From the NCBI GenBank assembly GCA_964454675.1, contig CAYVUB010000005.1, forward strand, positions 1-64,000: a stretch of DNA of 64,000 bases, in the 5' to 3' direction. The translations under genes and the position numbers were made by a program. The notes below the pieces were generated by a model. It ran no database searches. It saw only the letters and a list, made by a program, of their open reading frames with translations, and was not told the DNA's origin. Positions 18,081-27,421 of the stretch are shown piece after piece (position 1 is the stretch's first letter; the number at the start of each line of letters is the position of its first letter). Source of the DNA: CAYVUB01 sp964454675 (GTDB lineage: Bacteria; Bacteroidota; Bacteroidia; Flavobacteriales; Flavobacteriaceae).

Positions 18081-18788
18081 ATGAAAATGCGTATAACTAT
18101 GTTGATGGTGTTTATTGTCACCATTGGATATTCTCAAGAAACAAGAAAGGAAACTGTAGTTAATGAAGGTGTTGAAAATAATCTGACCATCTCAATGACC
18201 GGAATGTATGATGGAACAGAATCAGAAAAGGCGAAAAAATTTTATGATAAAGCTTATGATTATGGAAGAGCAGGCGATTATAAAAATGCTGAGATTTATT
18301 ATTTAAAAGCTATTAAAGAAGATTCAAGTTTTGTTGAGGCTTATGATAATTTAGGAAGGATTTATCGTTCTCTTGGAAATTATGAAAAGGCTATTATAAG
18401 TTATAAAAAGTCGATTGAATTATATCCGTTAGGTCAAATGGCTCATCAAAATTTAGCTGTTGTGTACTCTATACAAAAAGATTATGAAAACGCCTTAAAT
18501 GAGTATAAAGAACTTTTGAAAATTGACGAGAATGACCCGGAAAGTTACTTTGGCATGGCTAATATCTATATGATGCTTGGCGAGTTTGATAAAGCTCTTG
18601 CAAGTGTAACTATAGCTCTCAAAATTTATAAGCAAACAGGTTCAAATCATTTGGCTGATGGTTATTATTTAACAGGATTGATTCATTATTACAGTGGGAA
18701 TAGAGAAGAAGCAAAAGAAAATTTAATTCTTGCTAAAGAAAATGGAGCAAAAATTAATCCGCAATTAGAGGCTGAATTTAAAATCTAA
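18081..18788 (+). CDS. Exported tetratricopeptide-repeat protein
   Basis: The 235-residue protein has a short signal-like N-terminus (MKMRITMLMVFIVTIGYSQ) and about four TPR units from residue 53 on (e.g. AEIYYLKAIKEDSSFVEAYD, EKAIISYKKSIELYP, ENALNEYKELLKIDENDPES). TPRs make protein contacts; the partner is unknown. It converges on the TonB-dependent receptor gene with only 8 bp between stops. Confidence 0.75.
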   Translation: MKMRITMLMVFIVTIGYSQETRKETVVNEGVENNLTISMTGMYDGTESEKAKKFYDKAYDYGRAGDYKNAEIYYLKAIKEDSSFVEAYDNLGRIYRSLGNYEKAIISYKKSIELYPLGQMAHQNLAVVYSIQKDYENALNEYKELLKIDENDPESYFGMANIYMMLGEFDKALASVTIALKIYKQTGSNHLADGYYLTGLIHYYSGNREEAKENLILAKENGAKINPQLEAEFKI

Positions 18789-18796
18789 TTTAACTT

Positions 18797-20860
18797 TCAA
18801 AACCCATAAACCAAACTTACATTGCTGTAAACATTCACAGGATTTCCCGGATAATAATAACGTGGCAGTGCCGTACCAAAACCTACGGCATTAGGTAAAA
18901 TAGCTGCCGCATAATGCTTGTCAAATACATTATTGATACCTGCGGCTATCTGGGTTTCTATCTGTTTAAAAAAAGTGAAACTATAAGATGTTCTTATATT
19001 GGCAATGGTATAAGGCGATGTAAAATGCGTGTTGGCATCATTCATAGGTATTCTGCCTATATTTAATAATGAGATATTGCAGTTTAATCCAAAATCTGTT
19101 TGAATATCAAGACCCGTTTGCCATTGGTAATTGGGTGCGCCGGTAAGCTTGTTTCCCGAATAATCATTACCGTCATCCACAAAATCTTTAAACCTGAAAC
19201 GGTTGATGCTTGCGGTAAGGTATGGCGAAATCTCGATATGTCCGGACAGTCGTCTGTTGTATTTTGTTGAAAACTCAATGCCTTTATGACTGCTTTTTCC
19301 GGCGTTAATGCCAATGTATTGGTCTTCGGCAGTGCGCCGTGCTACGAGCAAATTGCGTATTTGTGTGCTGTAAAAAACGATTTCTGTGTAAAGTTTGTTT
19401 TTAAATAATCCCGATTTGATGCCCGCTTCATAATTACTGCCGCTTTCGGGTTTGAGTGTCGTGTTGATGCGTCCTTCGGGTGTTAAGGTTTCGGCTACCG
19501 ACGGAATGGAAAAGCCTTTGCTTACAGATGCAAAAATATTTTGATTGGGCAAAAATTTATAAGACCATCCCAATCTTGGCGATACCACATTGTCAAAATG
19601 GTAGCGCTGTTGGTTGTTTTGAGCGGTTTCAAAAACATCTTTTAAGCCGTAATTGCTGAGATGCAAAGAAATTCCGGCTTCAATAAATAATTTGGAATTG
19701 ATATTTGTGGTTTGTTCTGCAAATAACGATATGTAACGTCTTTGCTGATTGGTTTTTGCAAAGCTGCTGCCTTCAATACTGCCGTTTCCGGGTTGTGACT
19801 GGTACAGGTTTTCAAAAAGTGTGAATGTGTAATCTTCGGTTAAAAATTCGCCGCCAAATGTCCATTGTGTTTCGTGGTTAAACAATTTAGATTGATAGTT
19901 AAGTGCGCTACGTAATCCCAGAGATTGTGTGTCATCATCAAGAATATCAAAAGGGCGAGGTTCGTAAGCATTTTTATAACTGCCGAATATGCTCGTTGCC
20001 AATGATAATTTTGCAGAAAAGCTCACATCATAAGTAAGTCCCAAAAGCAATTTGTTGTACGACTCGTAACCTTCGGCTTCTGCCCAATTGCTTGCGGCAA
20101 CTTCGGGTTGGTTAAGAAAATCGGTTTGGTTTACAGAACTTGGAATATAAGCTTTGAGCTTTGTGAAAATTGCCAAAAACGACAGCTTGTTAGTTTCATT
20201 TAAAGAATGAGTTGCTGTGATAGTTGCCGAATGTCGGTTGTAACTACTATTATTTCTAAAACCGTCATTTTGCAGATGGTTGTAATAAATATTCAATGCA
20301 GAAGTGCTGTTTGAAAAACCTGCGGCTACGGTTTGTTTCCAAAGGTTAAAACTGCCAAGTGTTGCAGCGGTTTTTACAAATGATTTTCGGCTGTTGTTGT
20401 TGCTTTTTAAAAGCAGTACACCTCCCAATCCCGAACCGTAACGGCTGTTGTTAGGATTTTTTAAAATCGTGATACTGCCCGTGGTTTCCATATCAATATC
20501 TTCAATCACGGTTTCGCTTTCGCCGTTGGTAAGCGGGATATTATCAAAATAAGCTTTCAGGCGGCTGGTGCCGTATTGAGAACGTGCGCCGATGCCTCTT
20601 ATGGTAATGCGGTTGGTGTTTAAGGTGCCTTGCTGCATGGTCACTCCGGGAATTTTATTCAATATTGAAGTGACAATCACACCATCGCTTTGGTTTATTT
20701 CTTTAGCATCAATAACAGATAGTGAGTTTGCCGAGTTTTGATATACATTTGGCACAGCATAAAGCCTTACTTCGGGAAGTTTGGTTGTATCGGTTGTTGT
20801 CTGGGCATTTGTGTAAACAGTACCGGTAAAAGCAATGAGTAGTTGTAATTTAATTAGCAT
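18797..20860 (-). CDS. TonB-dependent outer-membrane receptor
   Basis: With the start at the ATG at 20860 the protein has 687 residues and a signal peptide (MLIKLQLLIAFTGTVYTNAQ). A plug domain follows (LSVIDAKEINQSDGVIVTSI, then IRGIGARSQYGTSRLKAY) and a long barrel ending in an aromatic residue (VSLVYGF). A further in-frame ATG at 20944 adds 28 residues but would overlap the next gene and bury the signal peptide, so it was rejected. The substrate could be a siderophore or other ligand; no uptake partners are adjacent. No carboxypeptidase-like extension is present. Confidence 0.9.
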   Translation of the reverse strand: MLIKLQLLIAFTGTVYTNAQTTTDTTKLPEVRLYAVPNVYQNSANSLSVIDAKEINQSDGVIVTSILNKIPGVTMQQGTLNTNRITIRGIGARSQYGTSRLKAYFDNIPLTNGESETVIEDIDMETTGSITILKNPNNSRYGSGLGGVLLLKSNNNSRKSFVKTAATLGSFNLWKQTVAAGFSNSTSALNIYYNHLQNDGFRNNSSYNRHSATITATHSLNETNKLSFLAIFTKLKAYIPSSVNQTDFLNQPEVAASNWAEAEGYESYNKLLLGLTYDVSFSAKLSLATSIFGSYKNAYEPRPFDILDDDTQSLGLRSALNYQSKLFNHETQWTFGGEFLTEDYTFTLFENLYQSQPGNGSIEGSSFAKTNQQRRYISLFAEQTTNINSKLFIEAGISLHLSNYGLKDVFETAQNNQQRYHFDNVVSPRLGWSYKFLPNQNIFASVSKGFSIPSVAETLTPEGRINTTLKPESGSNYEAGIKSGLFKNKLYTEIVFYSTQIRNLLVARRTAEDQYIGINAGKSSHKGIEFSTKYNRRLSGHIEISPYLTASINRFRFKDFVDDGNDYSGNKLTGAPNYQWQTGLDIQTDFGLNCNISLLNIGRIPMNDANTHFTSPYTIANIRTSYSFTFFKQIETQIAAGINNVFDKHYAAAILPNAVGFGTALPRYYYPGNPVNVYSNVSLVYGF

Positions 20861-20897
20861 TGTGGCGTGCTTTAGACGTTGCCCGGCACGATGTTTA

Positions 20898-21257
20898 TTA
20901 ATTATCTGCAACCGGTATTTTGAAAGTATGATAAATCCTTTCATTATTGTGATAGAATCCTATTTTGAGTTCAAACTTTTTTTCTTTGACAAGATCATTA
21001 GGTTTTGGATTTATTTCAAGATTGCAAAAATCATTGCCAATTGTTTTAATTCCTATACCAATCATTACTATTTCATCACATTCTAAGTTGGTCAGTATTA
21101 ATTTAATTTTATTAGGTTTGTTAAGGTTAAGTCTGTTTGTTTGATTTTCTGTTTCCAGCTTAACTTGTTTCCCGTTAAAATAAACAACCAGGCTGTCATT
21201 TTTGTTTTCAATTTTAGAATTTCTGCAACCAACCAAACAAAAAAGAAGCATAACCAT
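20898..21257 (-). CDS. Small predicted lipoprotein of unknown function
   Basis: The 119-residue protein has a lipoprotein signal with lipobox LVGC near residue 11 and then a beta-rich domain (SLVVYFNGKQVKLETENQ). It is 38 bp upstream of the receptor start on the same strand and may be co-transcribed with it. No family was recognised. Confidence 0.65.
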   Translation of the reverse strand: MVMLLFCLVGCRNSKIENKNDSLVVYFNGKQVKLETENQTNRLNLNKPNKIKLILTNLECDEIVMIGIGIKTIGNDFCNLEINPKPNDLVKEKKFELKIGFYHNNERIYHTFKIPVADN

Positions 21258-21309
21258 AATGACAAGTCTTTTTTTTCATAATCACTTGTTTTAACTTTGG
21301 TAACCGTTT

Positions 21310-22005
21310 TTAAATATACAAATATTCCATTACTTTTTTCATTCCAATAGTTGCAGGTTCAGCAATAACGGTTAAGTTGCCTTTACTTTGCATTGCGGGT
21401 TTTGGGTCGATAAAATAGATAGGAATATCGGCAGCCACATAATGCATCAAACTCGCTGCGGGATATACCTGCATTGATGTACCTATAATAAGCAATATAT
21501 TGGCAGTGGAGCAAACATCCATAGCGTTTTCAATCATAGGTACGTCTTCACCAAACCAAACAATATGCGGACGTAACTGATAACCTTTCGGGCAGGTATC
21601 GCCCAATAAAATATCTGACTTTTGTTTAAAAACAGTATGTGTATCTGCAACGCTTCTGGATTTTAAGAGTTCGCCGTGTAAGTGGATAACGTTGCTGCTG
21701 CCGGCACGCTCGTGCAGGTCGTCAACATTTTGGGTAATAACGGTTACTTTAAAATCTTTTTCGAGCGCAGCCAAATCTTTATGTGCCGGGTTGGGTTTTA
21801 CCGTAAGCAGCTGCCTGCGGCGCTGGTTGTAAAAGTCCAAAACCAACCCCGGATTTTTCGCAAAGCCTTCGGGCGAAGCGACTTCCATAACATCGTGACC
21901 TTCCCAAAGTCCATCGGCATCTCTAAAGGTTTTGATGCCGCTTTCGGCACTTATGCCGGCACCGGTGAGTACAACAATATGTTTTTTTAGCGTTTTCTTT
22001 TCCAT
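21310..22005 (-). CDS. cobB: NAD-dependent protein deacylase (sirtuin, CobB/SIRT5-like)
   Basis: Sirtuins remove acyl groups from lysine using NAD. The 231-residue protein shows VVLTGAGISAESGIKTFRD near residue 11, TQNVDDLHERAG near 93 and the catalytic His in IHLHGE near 110, plus IIGTSMQVYPAA near 177. FYNQRRR near 56 contains the Tyr and Arg that, in class III enzymes, prefer negatively charged acyl groups. The usual four zinc cysteines are not seen; only one Cys lies in the region (GDTCPKG). It overlaps the upstream TPR gene by 19 bp. Confidence 0.9.
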   Translation of the reverse strand: MEKKTLKKHIVVLTGAGISAESGIKTFRDADGLWEGHDVMEVASPEGFAKNPGLVLDFYNQRRRQLLTVKPNPAHKDLAALEKDFKVTVITQNVDDLHERAGSSNVIHLHGELLKSRSVADTHTVFKQKSDILLGDTCPKGYQLRPHIVWFGEDVPMIENAMDVCSTANILLIIGTSMQVYPAASLMHYVAADIPIYFIDPKPAMQSKGNLTVIAEPATIGMKKVMEYLYI

Positions 22006-23165
22006 TTTTTATAGGAAGATGAGTTTATCAAACCGTCAAGTTCGTTGCTGCCGTCTTCTTCTGTGCCTTCAATAAACTCGATAAGTTCGGGTTTGCTGTA
22101 ATTGGTAATTTCAATTATTTTGTTTAAAAGCTGTGTTGCGGCATCATACTTTTTTTGCAATGACAATGCCGATATATTACTGAAATACGGCAGATAAAAG
22201 CCTGCATAATTTTCAATCATATAGTTAAAATGCTGTTCGGCTTGGGCATAATCGCCTTTTAAAAATGTAAGGTTGCCTTTAATGTAATTTAAAAAATCAT
22301 CGGAAGTTTCTTCCTGTAAATTGTCAACCAGGTTCAATGCCGTATTGTAATCTTCTTTTATGATGTAATAGTCTATTAATGTGAGATAAATGGTTGGGTC
22401 ATTTTCAAAATTACGTTTTAAATCTTCAACCGCATCTATATAATCCTGATTGCTTAGTTGTTGTGCTATCTGAATTTTTAAAATATGCAGAAACTTATGC
22501 TTTGACAGCTCTTCATCTTCGGTCAGGTTTGCCATAATATCGTATGCGTTTTGGGTATTTCCCGCTTTGATATCAATAAATACCTTAGAAAGTTTGTTGA
22601 ATTTGGTATTGGTTTCATTTTGAAATAAATCAGACGAAAACGTAAAAACTCTTGCAAAAGTGCTGCTGAAATTTTCGCCCGACAGATACACATAAATATC
22701 ATTAAACATAAACTCATCATCTTTTTTGATGATTCTGTACTCGTGATAGTTTATCCCAAAATCTGAACCAAACAACCTGAATAACAAGTAATATGTTTGT
22801 ATATCAGGGTCGTACCGGTAATTCACAAAGTCATAAAAAGTCCCGTTTTCAACCTCCTGGATAATTTTGTACGGAAAATCGGAAATACCGTTGGTAATAC
22901 CTTTTAAAAATCCTTTTTTATAATCTTCTGAGGATTCGCTGCCGTTTTCGAGAACTTTTATGCTGTTTACAATATATGATATGTCAAATTTTGACATATA
23001 ACCTTCGGGGTTGTTTTCATGTATTTGATTTTGAATAAAATACCCTAATTCTTCGACCATTACGTCGTTTTCTTCAGATTCGGCGATTGTTAATTCCTGT
23101 GCATAAAGTGTAAGCGATGTAACGTAAAACAGGATGATAAAAAGTGCCGTATTTTTGGGAAGCAT
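21987..23165 (-). CDS. Exported TPR-like protein of unknown function
   Basis: The 392-residue protein has a signal peptide (ending LTLYAQ near residue 22), a central domain of about 170 residues, and helical TPR-like repeats in the C-terminal half (DYIDAVEDLKRNFENDPTIY, DYNTALNLVDNLQE, DYAQAEQHFNYMIENYAG). It overlaps the sirtuin gene by 19 bp, so the two are co-transcribed, and diverges from trmH. No specific family was recognised. Confidence 0.75.
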   Translation of the reverse strand: MLPKNTALFIILFYVTSLTLYAQELTIAESEENDVMVEELGYFIQNQIHENNPEGYMSKFDISYIVNSIKVLENGSESSEDYKKGFLKGITNGISDFPYKIIQEVENGTFYDFVNYRYDPDIQTYYLLFRLFGSDFGINYHEYRIIKKDDEFMFNDIYVYLSGENFSSTFARVFTFSSDLFQNETNTKFNKLSKVFIDIKAGNTQNAYDIMANLTEDEELSKHKFLHILKIQIAQQLSNQDYIDAVEDLKRNFENDPTIYLTLIDYYIIKEDYNTALNLVDNLQEETSDDFLNYIKGNLTFLKGDYAQAEQHFNYMIENYAGFYLPYFSNISALSLQKKYDAATQLLNKIIEITNYSKPELIEFIEGTEEDGSNELDGLINSSSYKKWKRKR

Positions 23166-23210
23166 TATAAATGATTTTAGTATTTTGGCTAAATATATAT
23201 ACTTTTTTTG

Positions 23211-23864
23211 ATGATTGATGCCAAACTTTTAGAATATCTTGAAAGCTATTTGACAGACGAGCGCAAAGAGCGTTTTAATGCGGTTTTATCACAGCGTACC
23301 AAACATTTTACCGTTGCCACAGAAGATGTGTATCAATTACACAATACAAGTGCGGTATTGCGTAGTTGCGATGTGTTTGGCATACAGGAAATTAATGTTG
23401 TTGAAGCCCGAAAAGGAAAACGTATAGACCGGGAAATTGCTATGGGTGCACAAAAATGGGTGGATATAAACAGGTTTTCCAATACCAAAGATTGCGTGGC
23501 GCATTTAAAACAAAGCGGATACCAAATTATAGCGACAACACCGCATACAAACGATTGTTTGCTGCATGAGTTTGACGTAACCAAAAAATCCTGCTTTTTT
23601 TTTGGTACCGAAGCCGATGGCTTATCTGAAGAAATCCTGAACATTGCCGATGGCTACCTCAAAATCCCGATGGTTGGTTTTACAGAGAGTTTAAACATAT
23701 CGGTATCGGCAGCTATTATTTTGCAGTATGTTACTACAAAACTGCGGCAAACAGATGTAAACTGGCAGCTTACAGAACACGAACTTCTTGAAAAACGGCT
23801 CGACTGGGCAAAAAAATCAATTAAAAGCCACGACAAAATTATAGCGAGGTTTTATGAGGAATAG
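23211..23864 (+). CDS. trmH: tRNA (guanosine-2'-O-)-methyltransferase TrmH-like (SPOUT)
   Basis: This SpoU/TrmH-family enzyme is expected to methylate the ribose of G18 in tRNA. The 217-residue protein has motif 1 NTSAVLRSCDVFG (near 46), motif 2 FFGTEADGLSEE (near 129) and motif 3 IPMVGFTESLNISVSAAI (near 151), the knot that binds SAM, and a C-terminal helix as in TrmH. The ATG at 23211 was preferred to a TTG one codon earlier. Confidence 0.9.
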   Translation: MIDAKLLEYLESYLTDERKERFNAVLSQRTKHFTVATEDVYQLHNTSAVLRSCDVFGIQEINVVEARKGKRIDREIAMGAQKWVDINRFSNTKDCVAHLKQSGYQIIATTPHTNDCLLHEFDVTKKSCFFFGTEADGLSEEILNIADGYLKIPMVGFTESLNISVSAAIILQYVTTKLRQTDVNWQLTEHELLEKRLDWAKKSIKSHDKIIARFYEE

Positions 23865-24026
23865 GTATTAGATGTTTGGTAATTAGATATATTAGCACTT
23901 GAAGATAACTAAAATTGAAGTGAAGCCTCAAACAAAAAGTTAAATATAACTTAAACCTGAATTTTGCTGTAAATCAACCATTATTTTAGCACGAAATTTT
24001 TTGTTTTATAATACGTTATAAATACG

Positions 24027-24034
24027 TACTTTTG
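24027..24034 (+). promoter_or_regulatory. -7 box TACTTTTG ahead of the bamD operon
   Basis: It matches TAnnTTTG 17 bp before the bamD ATG at 24052. A TTTG at 24000-24003 lies 23 nt upstream. Confidence 0.55.
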
Positions 24035-24051
24035 CATTCTGTTTAAAAATT

Positions 24052-24867
24052 ATGAAGAAGATTTTTTACACATTTTTAATAGTTATCCTGTTTTCATCTT
24101 GCAGCGAATACCAAAAAGCGCTTAAAAATGAAGATATCGCCGAAAAATTCAGAGTAGGTACAGAGCTTTATGATGCCGGCAAGTATGCAAAGGCAAACAG
24201 ATTATTTGCGCAGATAGTACCGGGATACAGAGGAAAACCGCAAGCAGAAAAATTGATGTTTATGTATTCCAATTCATACTATATGATGAAAGATTACTAT
24301 TTGTCAGGACATCAGTTTGAGCGTTTTGAGAGCGCGTATCCTAAGAGTGAAAAGGCGGAAGAAGCGTTATTTCTTTCAACAAAAAGCTATTACAAATTAT
24401 CGCCGGTATATAGTAAAGAACAAAAAGAAACAGTTGAAGCCATTGAAAAGCTTCAGTTGTTTATCAATAAATACCCTAATTCACAATATCTTCCCGAAGC
24501 CAATGAAATGGTCAGAGAATTAGATTATAAGTTAGAAAAAAAGGCGTATGAAATAGCCAAGCTATACAATAAAATTGCTTATTATGAATCATCAGATTAT
24601 GAAGCAGCTATCAAAGCATTTGATAATTTTTTGATTGAACATCCGGGGTCATCATTTAGAGAAGATGCTATGTTTTACCGGTTAGATTCGGCATATAAGC
24701 TGGCAATCAATAGTGTAGAGTATAAACAGGAAGCCCGTTTAAACACGGCAATAGGGTTTTACAACTCATTTATACGTGCTTATGCAACTTCTGAACATTC
24801 ATCAGAAGCCAATAAGATGAACAGCGAAATGCAGGAAGCACTACAAAAATTTAATACAAAAAGTTAA
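24052..24867 (+). CDS. bamD: Outer-membrane protein assembly lipoprotein BamD
   Basis: BamD is the lipoprotein partner of BamA in the machine that folds outer-membrane barrels. The 271-residue protein has a lipoprotein signal with Cys near residue 18 (LFSSCSEYQKAL) and TPR-like repeats (AKANRLFAQIVPGYRGKPQA, AIKAFDNFLIEHPGSSF). It opens a tight cluster bamD-rpoZ-coaBC-porD-recN. Confidence 0.92.
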   Translation: MKKIFYTFLIVILFSSCSEYQKALKNEDIAEKFRVGTELYDAGKYAKANRLFAQIVPGYRGKPQAEKLMFMYSNSYYMMKDYYLSGHQFERFESAYPKSEKAEEALFLSTKSYYKLSPVYSKEQKETVEAIEKLQLFINKYPNSQYLPEANEMVRELDYKLEKKAYEIAKLYNKIAYYESSDYEAAIKAFDNFLIEHPGSSFREDAMFYRLDSAYKLAINSVEYKQEARLNTAIGFYNSFIRAYATSEHSSEANKMNSEMQEALQKFNTKS

Positions 24868-24880
24868 TTTTATATAGACA

Positions 24881-25210
24881 ATGGATTTGAAAAAAAACAA
24901 TGCTCCGGTAAGTACCATTACTTACAACAGAAATGAAGTAGATGCATCTACGGGTAATATCTACGAAGCTATATCTGTGATTGCAAGACGTTCTGAGCAA
25001 ATTAACACAGATATCCGCAGAGAATTGGTGGACAAGCTTGAAGAGTTTGCTACTTACAATGACAGCCTTGAGGAAGTTTTTGAAAACAAAGAACAAATTG
25101 AGGTTTCTAAATTTTATGAAAAATTACCAAAACCTCATTCGTTAGCTGTGCAAGAATGGTTAAGTGACAAGATTTACTTCAGAAACACGGCAGACGACGT
25201 TCAAGAATAG
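24881..25210 (+). CDS. rpoZ: RNA polymerase omega subunit (Rpb6-like)
   Basis: The 109-residue protein matches the Bacteroidota omega/RPB6 form: NIYEAISVIARRSEQINTDIRREL holds the conserved helix that clamps the beta' subunit. It lies 13 bp after bamD and 4 bp before coaBC. Confidence 0.88.
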   Translation: MDLKKNNAPVSTITYNRNEVDASTGNIYEAISVIARRSEQINTDIRRELVDKLEEFATYNDSLEEVFENKEQIEVSKFYEKLPKPHSLAVQEWLSDKIYFRNTADDVQE

Positions 25211-25214
25211 CAGC

Positions 25215-26447
25215 ATGTCAATTTTAAGCGGCAAAAACATATTGCTCGGCATCACGGCCGGTATTGCAGCTTATAAAACAGCTAACCTTGTCAGGTTATT
25301 TATAAAAGCAGGCGCAAACGTAAAGGTCGTTATGACGCCTGCTTCAAAAGACTTCATTACACCTTTAACCTTATCAACCTTATCAAAAAACCCTGTTCAT
25401 TCATCGTTTACAAATGATGAAGATACCGTGCCTGCCGGTAAACAGGACGAAGCCGTGTGGAACAATCACGTAGAACTCGGGCTTTGGGCAGATGTGTTTG
25501 TCATTGCACCGGCAACCGCCAATACACTTTCAAAAATGGCAAACGGCGTGTGCGATAATCTTTTAATGGCAACCTACCTGTCGGCAAAATGCCCCGTGTA
25601 TTTTGCGCCTGCAATGGATTTGGATATGTACAAGCATCCTTCAACCTTGCGTTCATTCAAGATTTTAAAAACCTTTGGAAATAGTATGATTCCTGCAACG
25701 AGTGGTGAGCTGGCAAGTGGTTTAATTGGCGAAGGCAGAATGGCGGAACCCGAAGATATTGTAGCATTCATTGAAAACGATATTATCAGCAAATTACCGT
25801 TAAAAGGAAAAAAAATGCTTATTACAGCCGGTCCAACGTATGAGGCTATCGATCCTGTACGTTTTATAGGTAACCATTCCAGCGGTAAAATGGGCTTTGA
25901 AATAGCAAAAGCAGCGGCAAATATGGGAGCCGAAGTTATTTTGGTTTCCGGACCCACACATGAGACAGCATCCCACAGTTTGATTACTATCATAAAAGTA
26001 ACCAGTGCATTGCAGATGTATGAAGAAACCCGCAAGCATTTTGAAACTGTTGATGTAGTGATATTTTCTGCAGCTGTTGCCGATTATACGCCTAAATTTG
26101 TTTCAGACACCAAAATAAAAAAGAAAGAAGAAACGTTTACTATTGAACTGGAAAAAACCAAAGACATTTCAAAAGCATTGGGAGCTGTTAAAACCCATCA
26201 GTTTTTGGTAGGCTTTGCTCTCGAAACCAATAACGAGCTTGAAAATGCAAAGGCTAAACTTAAAACGAAAAATTCAGACCTTATTGTCTTAAATTCGCTC
26301 AATGATGCCGGTGCCGGTTTTGGCGGTTCAACAAATAAGGTTACATTTATAACCAATACAGGCGATGTAATACATCATGATTTAAAATCTAAAGCCGAAG
26401 TTGCATTAGATATACTCAATCAAATTATAAAACAGAGATATGCGTAA
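25215..26447 (+). CDS. coaBC: Phosphopantothenoylcysteine decarboxylase / phosphopantothenate-cysteine ligase
   Basis: This bifunctional enzyme makes 4'-phosphopantetheine for coenzyme A. The CoaC half starts ILLGITAGIAAYKTANLVR and contains HVELGLWAD (catalytic His) and APATANTLSKMANGVCDNLL; the CoaB half starts near residue 195 with MLITAGPTYEAIDPVRFIGN and has SAAVADYTP and a late KVTFI strand. The ATG at 25215 gives the normal N-terminus (410 residues) and starts just after the rpoZ stop. An earlier in-frame ATG at 25164 lies inside rpoZ and was rejected. coaE, the last CoA enzyme, is at 40.3 kb. Confidence 0.95.
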   Translation: MSILSGKNILLGITAGIAAYKTANLVRLFIKAGANVKVVMTPASKDFITPLTLSTLSKNPVHSSFTNDEDTVPAGKQDEAVWNNHVELGLWADVFVIAPATANTLSKMANGVCDNLLMATYLSAKCPVYFAPAMDLDMYKHPSTLRSFKILKTFGNSMIPATSGELASGLIGEGRMAEPEDIVAFIENDIISKLPLKGKKMLITAGPTYEAIDPVRFIGNHSSGKMGFEIAKAAANMGAEVILVSGPTHETASHSLITIIKVTSALQMYEETRKHFETVDVVIFSAAVADYTPKFVSDTKIKKKEETFTIELEKTKDISKALGAVKTHQFLVGFALETNNELENAKAKLKTKNSDLIVLNSLNDAGAGFGGSTNKVTFITNTGDVIHHDLKSKAEVALDILNQIIKQRYA

Positions 26448-27327
26448 TCTTATTTTAACAGCAGTTTTTTTATTTGGATACGGTACGTTTGCACAAGAAC
26501 TTAACTGCGAAGTTGTAGTAAATGCACAAATGACAGGAAATGATAATGTTCAGGTGTTTAAAACCTTAGAACGCCAGTTAAGAGAGTTTGTCAACAATAC
26601 GCAATGGACCAACAAAACCTATAAACCTCAGGAGCGTATAAACTGCAATATGGTTATTAATATTCAAAACTATAATAACGATATGTTTCAGGCAACTATA
26701 CAGATACAATCATCCCGGCCGGTTTTTAATTCAACATACAGCACACCGGTTTATAATTATAACGACAGGGATTTTACGTTTCAGTATCTGGAGTTTCAAA
26801 ATATGGTATTTAATCCCAATCAATACGAATCTAATCTGGTCTCGGTAATTGCATATCATGTTTATATGATTTTAGGATTGGATGCCGATACGTTTGCTCA
26901 AAACGGTGGTGATGAACACTTTAGACAGGTTCAGAATATTACCAACTATTCACAGCAAAGCAATTTTAAAGGCTGGAAACCGGAAGACGGTTTGCAATCC
27001 CGTTTTGCGCTGATTGATAATATGCTGTCGCCAACATTCAGAGAATTCAGAACCGTGATGTACAACTACCACATACAAGGTTTGGACACTATGGCAGATA
27101 ATGTAAAAAAAGGAAAAGAAGCAGTTGCAGGAGTATTTCCGATTTTAAGGGAAATGAACAATAAACGTCCCAATTCATTTTTATTACGCGTATTTTTTGA
27201 TGCAAAAGCCGATGAAATCGAACAGGTTTTTAGTGATGGTCCAAGCGTGAATGTTACAGATACTATTGATATTTTAAACCGAATTGCCCCAACACACGCT
27301 TCAAAATGGCGTAATATTAATTTTTAG
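26440..27327 (+). CDS. porD: DUF4835 family protein, PorD-like T9SS component
   Basis: The 295-residue protein has a signal peptide (ending YGTFAQE near residue 19) and the DUF4835 pattern: ELNCEVVVNAQ, QLREFVNNTQWTN, INCNMVINI and the C-terminal IAPTHASKWRNINF. DUF4835 proteins are named PorD for a Porphyromonas gingivalis protein tied to type IX secretion; I use the name on that basis. It overlaps coaBC by 8 bp, and its position before recN is the common flavobacterial order. Confidence 0.75.
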   Translation: MRNLILTAVFLFGYGTFAQELNCEVVVNAQMTGNDNVQVFKTLERQLREFVNNTQWTNKTYKPQERINCNMVINIQNYNNDMFQATIQIQSSRPVFNSTYSTPVYNYNDRDFTFQYLEFQNMVFNPNQYESNLVSVIAYHVYMILGLDADTFAQNGGDEHFRQVQNITNYSQQSNFKGWKPEDGLQSRFALIDNMLSPTFREFRTVMYNYHIQGLDTMADNVKKGKEAVAGVFPILREMNNKRPNSFLLRVFFDAKADEIEQVFSDGPSVNVTDTIDILNRIAPTHASKWRNINF

Positions 27328-27371
27328 ACACGAATTTCACTAATTTTCACAAATTAACGCCAATTAGTGTT

Positions 27372-27420
27372 AACTGAAAACTGCGACTGAAAACTGTGAC
27401 TAAAAACTGAATGCTAAAAA
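27372..27420. repeat. ACTGCGACTG-family repeat, copy 3 (three tandem 13-mers)
   Basis: Three tandem units AAAACTGCGACTG, AAAACTGTGACTA and AAAACTGAATGCT run from 27377 to 27415, immediately before the recN start codon. Confidence 0.75.
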
Positions 27421-27421
27421 A

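Noticed and set aside
20861..20897. Riboswitch upstream of the TonB-dependent receptor
   Set aside because: Only 37 bp separate it from the lipoprotein gene; a 5-bp CGTGC/GCACG pairing is seen but no cobalamin or TPP core motifs.
25164..25214. Longer CoaBC start inside rpoZ
   Set aside because: The extra 17 residues are rpoZ sequence in another frame; the ATG at 25215 gives the conserved N-terminus.
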